Notes under the pieces: model-generated
Seen by the model: the letters and a program-made list of their open reading frames with translations, nothing else
Told to the model about the DNA's origin: nothing
Databases searched by the model: none
NCBI GenBank assembly: GCA_001931905.2
Contig: MSJI02000717.1
Coordinates: 1,244-65,243, forward strand
DNA length: 64,000 nucleotides
From: Cladosporium sp. IMV 00045
Taxonomy: Eukaryota; Ascomycota; Dothideomycetes; Cladosporiales; Cladosporiaceae
Direction of reading: 5' to 3'
Shown: piece after piece, positions 22,448-33,850 of the stretch
Numbering within the stretch: the first letter of the stretch is position 1
How the letters are laid out: the number at the start of each line of letters is the position of its first letter
Made by a program: the position numbers and the translations under genes

Positions 22448-25091
22448 TTAGGTTTTTCTCACATTTGCCCACGAAATGACCTGCTCATTCTGAATCAGCC
22501 AGTCCACCAATGCATACACTGTCCTTGTAAGCACCTGCATCCTATTACCCCGACGCTGCAACCAGTGAGACATGTTGCCAACGAAGAATTGATATTCTTG
22601 CGCGCGCGTGGTTGCCACGCACAGACGACGAGGGTCGGCAACATGGCCGAAAGGGTTCTTCGGATCTTTCGAGGCGTTGACGAAATGCATGATGATGATC
22701 TTCTTCTGTCTGCCTTGAAAAGAGTCCACAGTCGCGGCTTGGATCTTGCCGACGCCGATCATGTCCAGCCGTTTCTGCAGAAGTGTTACGTCGTACTTGT
22801 ATGCATTGATGACGCCGATGTCCTGCCCATCAACACCGGCTTTGAGCAGCCAGCTGATCAATTGAAAGATGGCATTGATGCCGCCCTTGTTTGTAAGGGA
22901 TGTGCCATCCTCCTCGTACTCCGGCAGAGAAGGGACATCGAAGAAGAACTGCCTTTGGTCGCGGTTGATGGATTGAGCACTGTTCGGCAGCCGATTGCTC
23001 AGAAGGAAGGAACGGACACCTTGGTGGAGCGGGGTGCTGTTGTTCCGAGGAATGTCTGCAGAGGCCATCGGCATTGGCGCGCTCAAGGAAGTCCTCCGAA
23101 TCGACGTCCGTCGGATTGGCCTTGACATACTCGTAGATTCTCCGACTGAGACAATCTTCTGGGACATCAAGTTGGTGAGAGCTTTGACCAGTGATCATTC
23201 TGCGATAGTATTTCTCTCTCTTGGGGCTGTAGACGCGAACGACCCTCGACATCAATTGATCCAGTTGCTGATCTTTGAGCACATCCACGACGCTGCTGTA
23301 AAGGGCATCGGTAGCTTCGTTAGAGTGCGCCGTGCCGATGACCTTTGCGCCACAAATCGCAAGCTTGGCGATCAGCAGTGCCAGTGTTCCAGTCTTTCCG
23401 GTTCTAGGAAGGCCCTCCAAGATGGCAACGTTGGCAGGTACGCCCTGCTTGGTGCAAGCATCGAGAAATCGGCGCTGCTGCTCGTTCAGCTTGGCCTGAC
23501 AGTACCGGTCAACACGGTCGAGTTCCCTCTGCTCTGTGACTTCGAGCGTGTGGCGTTCAAAATCAGGTGAAAAGATGTCCAATGAGGGTTCGCCAATAAT
23601 AGAGCTTAGCTCGAAGAGTCCCCGAGCTCTTGAATTGACACGCAGGAGGCTGTCGACGACTTGTGGCGACGGATGCCCATCAGTAGCCAATCGGGCAAGA
23701 TCGTCAAGCTTACGCTTGATGTCGATATTCTCATAAGCCGGGTCAATGAGTGCCGTGTAGTCTTGAGCTTCACGGAAGATGTGGTTCAGTCGTGCTGTCA
23801 CTCTGGCCATGATGACGAAGTCAAACCCTGACAAGGGCGGATATGACACTTTTCCATCGAAGGTGTACTTGTTTCGACCGACGGTGAGAGTGGCGCTGGT
23901 TTGGTTCTCGTGCCACAGCTTCACTCGACTCCCAGTCAGCCCTCTGGTGTTCAGGCGAACGTGGAGCTGCCAGATGAGGTGACCATCCGCGTCCAGAGAC
24001 CCAGGCTTCACGATTCGTACAGTGTGCTGGCGACCTGGATTGTAGATCGCCTGCATCTCACGGTAGTCTTGATCGCGCTCGTAAAGAAGCGCGGCCCCGA
24101 TGTGAGACACGTAGAGCTTCAATGAAGCGTACGACTTACGAGCGGGCTGCCGTAGTTTCGGGTCCTCAATCCTCGGATAAATGGGGGAGACCTCGTCGTC
24201 CCCGTCATGGCGAAGCCAGTCGGCCACCGGCAATTGAATGGCTGGATTGTTCGCGAAGCGCCCAAATGGGTACTTCATGGTCTCGTCGTAGTCACCGCTC
24301 CGAGCGAAGTTCCAATCGTTCATGGGCGCTCCACTGGCCGACAGCATCCGAACATGGTTGGCAAGCCATTCGTATGCCTCCCATGTGAGCGCGTCTTGGT
24401 TGGACTCGAGTTTGCAGATGACGATGAAGGCAGTGGGGCACCTACAAACCGCACTAAAGAACTGTCCCTGTAGAGAATCTGCACGGAAGTCATTGGCTTG
24501 ACCGTAGACACGGACCGGCTGCGCATGCGGCGTCTCCTTGGATGTGTACTTGAGGACACCGAAGCGGGTCTTGTTCGAGCTGACGCTCATGTTCACACCC
24601 TCCAATCTCTTCTTCAAGTCGCCAGGCAGCTCCGACAGCGTTCCAATGGAGAAGTCGCTGGCGATGTCGAGATCAAACTCAAGATCATCTTCTTGGTGGC
24701 CTTCTTTGTATGTGTTATTGTCTGGCTCGGTGATTAGAATACCCGTGCCACGCTGCTTTCCGGTCTTGCGCTGACGAAATCCATTGTCTGACTGCTTCCA
24801 GTGTCCATCGCGCACGTTGATACTAAACGTTGGGAACGTTGTAGTTGTATTGGCTTTGAAGCGAAAGGACGAGTCGGTGCTGAAATCCAGGTGCCCGAAG
24901 TGACCTTCGAACTCGTCGTTGGAGACGTTAACGATCGCCGGAATCGGTCGGGGGCGTTCGAGGCCCTTGGGGATGAACCTGTTGCTCTTTTGAAGAGCTT
25001 GAAACCAGTCTGGTAGCTCAGGGTTGAGGTCGCCGCCACTGCCTTGGATGTAGGTTTCGTCGTCGACGAAGTCGGAGTAAATGGACGCCAT
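22448..25091 (-). pseudogene. UPF1-like superfamily 1 helicase, centre lost and frameshifted
   Basis: From ATG 25091 the first frame runs about 690 residues through an N-terminal region I do not recognise to ILEGLPRTGKTGTLALL (Walker A; the usual second Gly of GPPGTGKT is Arg here) and TAHSNEATDAL (motif Ia). It then ends in nonsense near 22995-23170. Another frame resumes with FFFDVPSLPEYEEDGTS, DIGVINAYKYDVTLLQKRL, IQAATVDSFQGRQ and RRLCVATTRAQE: motifs IV to VI of the DNA2/NAM7/UPF1 group. The frames overlap, so nothing lies between them to hold the DEAG (motif II) and motif III region, normally about 200-250 aa. An internal deletion with a frame change is the simplest reading. ATP hydrolysis should be abolished. 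An upstream exon around 25190-25450 is possible. Confidence 0.7.
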
Positions 25092-25741
25092 GACTCTCGA
25101 GCTGACGTTGGAGAAGTTCTGTTGCACGTTAGCCACCGCCTGAGTTCAATGGGCGCGGAGATATGAGGGAGAGACTCACGTCGGGTTGAAGGTGAAATGT
25201 TGCAGGAGACTGGGAACAGGGGTGGCTGGTAACTGCTGACGGTCAGTATTTCGCTTTACAGTCACTGTCGTGGGCAAATGCTTACATCGAGTGGAGGCGA
25301 TGATCAATTGAAATGCTGGTATGCCGTAGTGGTGTGAAGGTGGAAGGTGTTTGTGAGTGTGCGCAGGTGGATCGGTGGTGGTGAGCGCGCAAAGAGAAGC
25401 AATGCCACAACAAGCGTTGCTGCCTAAAGCAGACAGCTCATTTCCGCGGCGCATGTGAATGCAGCAACTTCAGAGAATCACAGGTGCGAAGTGGCATTTG
25501 GCGGCGGGGTAACTCCAGGGAAAACGTCACTCATATCTTACACCTTGACCGAAAGAGAAATACACTGCTGGACAACTCGCGGGTATTCGTTCGCTACGGA
25601 CTTCTCACGGTATCAAAGAAAGGCTCAAGAAGTCCGAGCAGCACCACATTGTCCTGCGCATTCAGCAGGATGCATCGAGCATCAAACAATCAGTCATCGT
25701 TACCCTCGTCCACGCTGCCATGCTTCTTACCATACTCGCCG
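25092..25741. other. Intergenic / possible helicase 5' exon
   Basis: 650 bp between the helicase ATG and the 3' end of the hypothetical gene. On the minus strand a GTGAGT donor at about 25181 and a CAG acceptor near 25145 would join an open stretch (25182-25454) to the helicase frame, so the gene may begin further upstream. I could not confirm this. Confidence 0.35.
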
Positions 25742-26540
25742 TCATTCTTCGCCGCCGTCAACCTCCATATCAGCATCACTGGGCTCGTAATCACTATAGT
25801 CATCGACGTCGTAAAAGGGATCGCCCCCCATGCGGTTGTGCATCTCTGAGATATGTTCACGGTGCATATGACCCCCAGGAAGCCGCTCGAAGCAGTACTG
25901 GTAGGCCTCGGACAGCTGCTTCATGACTCTAGTATTTAACGGGATGTCATGATGGTCGACTTTGGTGAGCAGCTGCAAAGATTGATCGATGCGTTCCAAC
26001 TCAGCCCCAATCATGTGACGAGTCATTGTGTTCTCCTCGTATTTGAAGCGTAGCTCTCTGCTCTGCTGGTACTGGCTGAAGATATACCTCAGATAGTCGT
26101 TGCGACTATTCCTTGGACAGTCGACGTCCATTTCGAAGCCAAAGCCGTACGGGCTGGGTGGGCGGACTCCCCTGAGACTGACATAGGTGCCTCCAACCAT
26201 CATGCTCGTGGCGGACCGGTTGTCGTCAGAGGTTGCATCTGATCCAGCCGAAGCGTAGTCTCCTCCTGAAACTGCCTCTCCGTGAGATGTGTCGTCTTGG
26301 TTGGGTTCGTCGTCTTCAGCTGATACGGCTGAAAGGGCGGAGACTAGGGTCGATGGCTTGGTCGCACCGTCTTGATCGAGTGCCGAGGGGGGTCGTGACG
26401 ATGGCCCCCTGTACGATAGAGAAAAACTGCAGCACGGTCAGTCAAACGAGCGAATCAATTACCGTATCTCTTGCATACCTTGCTTCACCTGATGGCGAAG
26501 CACCCTCTTGGGTTGGGTTGATGGAGTGCGGATCAGCCAT
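25742..26540 (-). CDS. Hypothetical acidic protein, 248 aa
   Basis: Exon 1 (26479-26540) and exon 2 (25742-26426), separated by a 52-nt GTATGC...CTGCAG intron, give 248 aa from ATG to stop in one frame. The N-terminal 100 residues are low-complexity, rich in Ser, Asp, Ala and Pro. Residues about 120-210 look folded and helical (NDYLRYIFSQYQQSRELRFK). The last 25 residues are strongly acidic (DVDDYSDYEPSDADMEVDGG). No signal peptide or membrane helix is seen. I do not recognise the family. It lies just upstream of, and on the same strand as, the broken helicase; whether they are linked is unknown. Confidence 0.6.
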
Positions 26541-28577
26541 TGCTGGCGATGGTGTTGTCGGTTTTGTGAGTATGCGAGCAAAAGGCAGTCTGTAGTGTTG
26601 AGTTTGCTCGGTCAAATAGTCAAGCGCTCGTCAAGCAACTGGAAAGCGGCTAGTGCCGCCAAGAGCGATCAATCACATGTTTGCGGCTCGATGCATTCAC
26701 ATGACTGCGCACTACTAATAACGACTCTCTCGTCTCCATAAATCCTTCATGAGTCCGAGCTCGAGCTGCTTGCGTTGGTTTCCACTGATACCAGCGCATC
26801 AATTGATTTAAGCGGCAGCCGCGCGATATCATCTTCAGTCTTTCAAAGACATCAACAATGAAAAGAATCTGAAACATTAGTAGCAGCAGATCGCCGGTAA
26901 GTTTCCATCTCAGTGCTCGCTATTTCGTAGGCCATCCAACAGACCATGTGAAATACCTGAGCAACGAGTTGCGACTCACATGTATTGGTATAAAGTAAGT
27001 GGAACGAAGGTGGATCCGGACAAATTGATGAAGCTCCGGCGAACGTGGTCAGCTTGCCCTGAGGATTCAGGGGAGATTGTAGAATAGATAGCCGCAATCT
27101 ATATAGCTACAGACACATGGTCTTGCATGGCAAACAGAACATCGATTGTGCAAATGTATCGGTGTGCTGTCCAGCGTCTGGATACCGCAGTGAAGTGAGG
27201 TCAAGTTGCGTAGACGCTAACCATTTTAGGAATGACGCCGAGGATGATAAACGCAAGCGATCCCTCGTGTCTTTAGGCAGATCAGACAGCTTGCACAAGC
27301 ACTATCCAGAAGATCAAAGCATACAGCGTGTGAAGCTGGCATCTGCGGGACATGTGCTTTGGCGCAAGGGACGATCTCGCGTGCAAGAAAGAGAAGGCGG
27401 ACAACCAGGCACACTTGTAGGTCTCCGGTTCGGTACACCTACACGATGCTTGGAGGCTGCGTACAACGAGACTTGAACGTCTGCCGCGCTGAATGTGTTG
27501 TAATTCATCATATCGCAATTGATAAGTGCTGGCCTTGTAGCTGATGCGGCTGCCTCTTCGCCATTCTTTTCGCCATTCCATTTCTGGCCAAGAGCAGAAT
27601 CATTCCAGCAACCACCCAGCAGTCTTACTCTCCATAGCCTCCCCTGGTCTGTAAGAGCCCATGTATACATTGCATCTATTCACCCACTCCATCTGACCGC
27701 TCGAAGCGCAGAAATCGTAGTCTACCTGCCCGCCGCCTGGAAGTCAGCAATAAGAGCCTCGCAGAGGCTGTGGAAGATGCGCCTTGGGCGATCCCTCTCG
27801 TGTACACACTGCGTGGTACTTTCAGCGCCTGTTGTCGTGGGCCGCAACGATCGGAGGACCGTAGCAAGACCAGATTCTCATTGTGCATGAGGGATTGCAA
27901 ACTGCAATTCACGACGAGGAAGCCTTGCCATGCCGCACGGGCAGCTCCGTTTCAACAGATAGCAATGAGACGGGCCCGTTTGCACAATAAGATACTCCAT
28001 GTATCCGGCAATGTGACTGCGGTGAGTACAACGGGAAGGACTGTATTGAAACGAGGTGCTGCATTGGGACAAAGGCGAAGAGAAGCCATGCTTTTCTAGC
28101 CTCTGCCTGCCCTCGGTGCTAATACAAGGCGCTGAAGATACATTGAATATACCTCGCAATGCGAGCAATCCCCTGGCTTTGTATCAATAGTTCACTGGAG
28201 AGGTCGGTCATCGAAACTGCAGAGACATTGTGTGTGGTGGCAAGTAGGCAGCATCGTGTACCTGGATGGCTGGCTTGCTCGTGCCTTCCCTCTTTGCGAC
28301 TTCCGGCTCTGGGTGCCTTCCCTCACCTCTGCGCCAGACCCGCCACACCGCTCTTCCACTGCCATTTCCTTTTACCAGGTCGTCTTTCATCTCCCACCTC
28401 GGATCCTCTCCGCCCACATCATCGCTGAAATCCGCGAACGCAGTCAATACCATTCAGCATCCGGTAGGTCTTCGGACGGCCGCCCGTCGGGGCAACAATC
28501 AGTGGAAAGCCCTAGGTTTTACCCTTCCGAACACCACCAGATCCGCGCAGACTGTCAAGTCTTGGTCCCGAATCGCG
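26541..28577. other. Long stretch without a supported gene
   Basis: About 2 kb between two genes, with only short frames that look random. No repeat, tRNA or domain was recognised. The right end should carry the promoter of the coiled-coil gene. Confidence 0.35.
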
Positions 28578-30645
28578 ATGATATCCCCAGAGTTGCAAGC
28601 TGAACTCGCGGAATGTTTCCAGCTTCTCACAGACAGTAGACGCAAAATAACCGGCGATCGTGAGAAGGTGGACGTGAACGCTGCTAATCGTGATGGGAAG
28701 GTTGCTCAGCACCTCCATGGATATTCCAGCGCAGTGGAGAATGCCAAGCGGCACCTGGGCGTTCCCGCCATCTCAGACGAGGAAGGAGAGCAGATGCAGT
28801 GTCTCTCGACCAGTGTACGTTCTCCTTTGAAGCACTGCCACGGCTCGCGTACTGACTCTTCACAGACAGAGCAAAGCAACGCCGATCTGGAGCTCGCTCG
28901 CACCAAGTTTCAAACTCGAGCCCAGATACTTGGCGATTTTGCCAACATGATCAAGACGCCTCACCCCAGCAACGACCGCTTCCAAGAGACGGTCGCTTCC
29001 GAAGCGAAGCTCCTTGCATACATCCGTGCCCGTCGGAGTGGCATGGCCCTTCAGCTCAACAAGAGGACGTTCGATCACACGGCGGCGGTGGCACGGCGTG
29101 GCAAACTCCAACACAGGTTTACGGAGAAGGTCAATGCGTTGAAGAGGGAGACACTGCGAGCGGAGAACAATGAGAAGCTTTTGGTGGCGGCTCGTCATGA
29201 AAATGAGACCCTCGTTTCAGAGTTGGAAGAGGTCCGTGGCGAGTTGCACGCTTCTCGAACAGATCACAAACGCCTGTGCGAATTTGTAGTGTTCCAGCGG
29301 CATCTCCTCAAGAAGCAACACGCCGAGACTTACCAGTGGAAGACTGCCGCCGACGCAAGAAGCGAGGTCATCGCCGACCTGCGCAAGCAGTTGGAAGCTG
29401 CTAACGACTCGCTGGACCAACAGCTCAAAATGAATGAGCAACGCTACACGGACGAAAAGCTCAAGACTGGAAGCATCGCCACCCTCAACAAAGAAGTGGA
29501 AATGGTCACCAGCACTCTGCAGCAGTTACGCACCCTCACCCAACAAGCCAAAGATGATGCGAACGAAGCTCGCATTTCGCTGGAAGATGAACGCCACGAA
29601 TGGTGTTATCAGAGAGCGAAATGCAGCGTATGAAGGACTCGACGAGAAGTTTGATCGTGTCAGTGCTTCGCTGGAACTGCAACGCCACTACAATCAGCGG
29701 CTCCAAGACGACTTGAGCGCCAAGGACGATGCTCTCAGAGAGCAAAATGCAGCCTACGATCGACTTGACGAGCATTTTGATCGTGTCAATGCCTCGTTCG
29801 AACAGCAGGTCCGATCGAATCAGCAGCTCAACGCAACAGTCGACGATCTTAGCGCAAAAGTGGACGATTTGAGCGACTTCAAGGAACGCTGCTGTCAAGC
29901 ATTTGTCAGAGAGTACAAGCGCTTGCCGGGACAAGATCCGGGGCCTGTCCATTCACTGGATCACGTTCTTCGCGCCTTGGAGGGTCTCATTACACAGTGT
30001 CTGAGCATGTTCCATGTCAACATGAAATGTCAACCTACGATCGAGGAGAGAGATGGGACGATCGCGACCAATCAGCGCCAACTGGAAGAGGCCGCCGAAT
30101 TTTGAGAATATGCTGAGCGGCGGATGGCCGAGGATGAGAAGAAACTCAAACAATTCTATTCACTGCTGGCCGTGATCGACTCCCATGCCTCCGAGATGGT
30201 CACACAACTTGCAGATTGCGAAGAGACGATTCGGGTGCTCGAGAACGGAGTTGCTGACATGAAGAAAACCCACTATGCTCACATCGCAAGGAACACTCGA
30301 GAGTGGAAACGATTCCTGGAAGAAGGGGCCGATTACCGGGAAGAAGGGGAACTGCCCGAATCCCCAATCATCAAGTTGGTAGATGACAACGAAGTGCGAG
30401 ACAACCGCAAACGCGCTCACTCCCTCGATGCACACAACGAATCGGGCGACGAGGAGTCTTCTTCGCCGCAAGGGTCTTCGTTACAAGCATCGTCACCCGA
30501 AGGCAGGACAGACAGGAGGCTGCACAATGATGGGGCCATGAAGGAAAAGCCTGTTTGGCTTCAAGAATGGTTGATACCGCTGGAAGATTTCCCGTACTGC
30601 TACGGACAAGTGGAACTGATGGTGGCAGCACACGCGCCCCGCTGA
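28578..30645 (+). pseudogene. Coiled-coil protein gene broken by a frameshift and a stop
   Basis: From ATG 28578 (MISPELQAELAECF) the frame is a long heptad-rich coiled coil of about 350 aa. It contains a probable 54-nt intron (GTACGT...CACAG, about 28811-28864). The frame ends at 29633, but the next frame continues the same coiled coil from about 29605. It runs to an in-frame TGA (30103-30105), after which coding resumes without shift (EYAERRMAEDEKK) to 30645. The C-terminal part is acidic and Ser-rich, ending near PVWLQEWLIPLEDFPYCYG. A 42-aa unit (REQNAAYDRLDEHFDRVNAS) is repeated at DNA period 126 nt (29610 and 29736), and the frameshift sits at its start. Function is unknown. Sequencing error cannot explain both lesions easily, but is not excluded. 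Confidence 0.6.
29584..29860 (+). repeat. 126-nt coding tandem repeat (42 aa)
   Basis: CAGAGAGCGAAATGCAGC at 29610 matches CAGAGAGCAAAATGCAGC at 29736, and the following 60 nt align closely (LDEKFDRVSAS against LDEHFDRVNAS). The preceding TCGCTGGAAGATGAACGCCAC is echoed by TCGCTGGAACTGCAACGCCAC about 87 nt later. Slippage between units may have caused the frameshift in this gene. Confidence 0.6.
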
Positions 30646-31307
30646 GGTTGTATGGAGAGCAAGGTGTGTCTCGGCAATTTACTTGACATCAGTAGAAAGT
30701 TTCCCTTGTTTTGGCTCCAAACTGGAAGTCTCGACTGCGGTGGGAGACGGACGCATTGCTGTGGTTGATGAAGAGTCGAGGAGCTTCGAATACCAACAAT
30801 TGGTATCAGTGGGACGTTTTCCTTGTGTGCTCCGGACTGGAGTTTTCGCCCCGTCATCTGACACAGGCACATTGCTCTGAATGGATGAAGAGTCGGATTA
30901 GCTTCGCGAATGCTTTATACCAGTGGGAGGAAATCTCAGCTATACTCTGAACAAGAGTATTCGCCTGCCATCAGAGGCGGGCGCATTGCTACGAATGAAT
31001 GGAATGAACGAAATGTATGGTTTGCGGTGGCTTTTAGTCTAGTCACCTTCGCTCCCCAATGACATCCCAGATTGACACCCACGTCCATCTGCCTCCCTCG
31101 AGAATTGTCTGCTCTTTGTTGCATCGCCGCTGTGTCAGAGTGAGAAAACACCCTCGTCGTTTCAATCCAGAGCTTCGAGAGACATTCGAATTTGGCTGGA
31201 AGCTACGAGAATGAATACATTATATTGTATGGATATCTAAACGAACCTCGTGAGATTCGCAGGACAGTGGGGTATGAATTACGAAAGTTCACAGGAAAAG
31301 AAAAGGA
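30646..31307. repeat. Degenerate ~115-bp tandem repeat, then left edge of the duplication
   Basis: A unit starting with (G)CRCATTGCT and followed by GATGAAGAGTCG or similar occurs at about 30751, 30867 and 30980 (spacing 116 and 113 bp). The third copy is partial. There is no gene. From about 31160 onward the sequence aligns with copy 2 (from about 55710). Confidence 0.5.
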
Positions 31308-33092
31308 TTAGATATTAGTGAAAAGACCAGGTGGGCCTCCATTCCCTGGGCCTCTCTCCGGCGACTGACGTCTCGGTCCTTGAGGTGAGCGTTCGGGCGC
31401 CGGTGCAGGTACTCCTGGTCTAGGGGAGGATCTCGACGGGGATCTGTGCGGTCTTAGGGGCGACCTGGCAGGAGACCCTGGGCCGGGTCTGGATGGCGAG
31501 CGAGAGGGTTTGGCAGGACCTCTGACGGGCGACTTGGAGGAAGCTCTTGAGGGTGATCGTTTTGGCCTTGCAGGGGACCTGGAACGTGACGACGAAGGCA
31601 ACCTTCCGGCAGGCCTCGCAGGAGATCCAGCCCGCGGCTTAGGCGACGACTTGGAAGACCTGGAAGGAGAGCTGGATTGCGACCTAGCGCGAGGTCTCGA
31701 AGGCGATCGTCCTTGTCTGGCAGGCGCTCTAACGGGCGATCTGGCAGGCGATTTAGCTCGTGATCTGGAAGGAGATCTGGCTCGGGATCGTTCGCGAGGT
31801 ACCTCTCGTGCTTTTGCTTGCGGCTCGTCGCGGGATCTGTTGCGAGGCTTGCCTTCGCGCGGTCCTTCGCGCGGTCCTCCACGAGGCTGCTCGCGCGGCT
31901 TGGCTTCCTCCTTCGGTCCTTCAGGCGCCTTGTTGGGTTTCTTGTCTTGCTCTCTGCGGCGAGGCGACTGCTCACGAGGTTGTCGCGGCCTGCCAGCCAA
32001 ACGAGCCTCAAAGTCGGCCTTCTCCTCTTCGTACTTCTTCTGCAAGTGCTCGAACTCAACCTCGGTACGGATCTGGTCTTTCTGCTCATTGAGAGCATTC
32101 TTGATCCTGTTGGTAAAGCCCTCCTCAAGATCCTTCAGCTGCTTCTTGTGGTCGTCCCTAGTCTTCTCAAGCGTCTTCGCGAAAGCGCCCACCTTGGACT
32201 TCTCCCCGCTGATGGTCTCCTTCAACTGCTTGGCCTCACCCTCCATCTGGCTCTTGTTGGGACCCTCCTGGATATCGGGGTAGTTCCTCTCCAAGTCCTG
32301 TCTCGCCTCCTCGTACATTTGCTCAAGCCTGTCGCGCTCAGCATACGGGTTAGGCCTGGTTCCAGGAGCCCAGTCGATGTAGTCGATCTCGGCGAAAGTA
32401 CGCTCGGTGTCTTCAATTGCTCTGACGACTTCGCGGAACTGGTCTCTCGCACGGCGGAAGCGCACAGGCATACCTTGGCCGTTCAACCATGCGAGGATGC
32501 CAGCAAGCACCGTGTTGATGGCACCAAGTGTAGTGAGGGCGACGCTCGAAGCTTGCTGGTAAGCAGAGAGACCGGTCAAAGCCGCTGCTATCAGGATTTG
32601 AAGCAGGTACAAGAGGGAGATAATGTAGTTCGACATTCCGTACAATACACGGCTGCGGACATCCTGGCTGAGAGTTCGCTCGTACAGTCCACGATTGCGC
32701 CATCGTCTTGCAGCTGCTTTGGTCGGCAAGAAAATGTCGTGCATAGGACTCGCGGGCTTGGTGCCTTGATCCTCCGGGTGCAGCAAGCCGCCGCCAGGTC
32801 GCAAGAAGTGGATACCAACGAGGTTCTGGAAGGTCTCCAGCTCATACCTCTCGCCCTTCTGTGGCGGCTGGCTGTATGCTTTGGTTTCTTTGGTGGGTTT
32901 GCCGATCCATTTGTTCCAGACATCTTTCAAATCCGGATCCGCCGAGCGTTCAACGCCAGAAGGCGCAACCGAAGGCGTTGCAGATCCTCGCGCAGGAGCA
33001 TTGTTGGGAGCCTTCTCATACTCGGGATAATAATCCTCGACAGGCTGGCCGTTCAATCCAGTCTCAATGTCATTCGTGGGTGGCGGCGGCAT
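31308..33092 (-). CDS. Two-TM SLATT-like protein with RS/SP-repeat tail, copy 1
   Basis: A single exon encodes 594 aa. Residues 1-80 are Pro/Ser-rich and look disordered. Residues 85-235 hold the domain: LETFQNLVGIHFLRPGGG, then two membrane helices (about 154-178 and 184-203), then LNGQGMPVRFRRARDQF. This pattern is that of the fungal SLATT (SMODS and SLOG-associating 2TM effector) family; its bacterial relatives accompany nucleotide-signalling defence systems. Residues 250-370 form a charged coiled coil. Residues 390-594 are a tail of RSPSR, RSPAR and similar repeats with very high Arg/Ser/Pro. It is presumably a membrane protein with a cytosolic basic tail. Function is unknown. Domain assignment is by pattern recognition. 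Confidence 0.75.
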   Translation of the reverse strand: MPPPPTNDIETGLNGQPVEDYYPEYEKAPNNAPARGSATPSVAPSGVERSADPDLKDVWNKWIGKPTKETKAYSQPPQKGERYELETFQNLVGIHFLRPGGGLLHPEDQGTKPASPMHDIFLPTKAAARRWRNRGLYERTLSQDVRSRVLYGMSNYIISLLYLLQILIAAALTGLSAYQQASSVALTTLGAINTVLAGILAWLNGQGMPVRFRRARDQFREVVRAIEDTERTFAEIDYIDWAPGTRPNPYAERDRLEQMYEEARQDLERNYPDIQEGPNKSQMEGEAKQLKETISGEKSKVGAFAKTLEKTRDDHKKQLKDLEEGFTNRIKNALNEQKDQIRTEVEFEHLQKKYEEEKADFEARLAGRPRQPREQSPRRREQDKKPNKAPEGPKEEAKPREQPRGGPREGPREGKPRNRSRDEPQAKAREVPRERSRARSPSRSRAKSPARSPVRAPARQGRSPSRPRARSQSSSPSRSSKSSPKPRAGSPARPAGRLPSSSRSRSPARPKRSPSRASSKSPVRGPAKPSRSPSRPGPGSPARSPLRPHRSPSRSSPRPGVPAPAPERSPQGPRRQSPERGPGNGGPPGLFTNI

Positions 33093-33850
33093 GATGGATG
33101 GTTCAGGAAGACCTCCTCACGCAAAAGTAGGCAACGGACCCCAGAACAAGAACGAGCGAAGGAACAATCCAGTCGCACGTCCAACAGAGCGAGTGAGCTA
33201 GTGATATATGTTTACGCCGACAACATCACAAAGCCAAAATCTAGCGTCACCGAGTAGAGGTGTCGACGTACAACCGCTCCACCATCCGATGCGAGAGCGT
33301 TGCAACTATCGTCTGCTAAGAAGAAAATCAGCATTGGAGAGTGGATCAGTTAGGGTACTTTGGCCTCGCGGCCTCGTTGAGCAAACGCTTGCTTGCATGG
33401 CCTCTGCAGAACCGAACAAAACGGCTGCCAATCCGAGTCTGACCTTGGTGGCAGCTATAATGCTAGGAAAGTTGCTATAACACAGCTACCATCTCCAAAC
33501 GGATGTCGCGGTAGTTGTGAATCCTCCGCTAGTGCGTGATCATTCTCCATGATCTGCATCTGAGCTAAACTCGAAATCGAAAATACATGAAGCCCAAGCG
33601 AGCGTTAGTGCTTCGCCATGTGGGCCGTCAAACCCCCCAAAGTCTAAGCGCCTGTGGTCGATGCACGAGTAGTTCATGCACTTATCGACTTTTCATCACA
33701 GCCACAATATGCGATCTGATCCAGTGAGCTGGTCAGTGATGCGTTGGTGAAAGACAGTCCTTTGCGCATACTCCAAAAGCGGTCTCAAGCATGGCCATTG
33801 TGATTGCGAGCAAATAAAACATATCTCAATTGATGACTCGGATACTTCGT
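33093..33850. other. Intergenic, duplicated
   Basis: 758 bp between the SLATT gene start and the transporter stop. It has no gene and aligns along its length with 57649-58409. Confidence 0.5.

Noticed and set aside
22388..23125. 245-residue plus-strand frame over the helicase 3' part
   Set aside because: Opposite strand of the helicase motifs IV-VI region, which explains its length.
31818..33257. 479-residue open frame on the plus strand opposite the SLATT gene (also 31510-32283 and 56069-57171)
   Set aside because: Antisense shadow of the repetitive, GC-rich SLATT coding region; no ATG-led gene structure or domain of its own.
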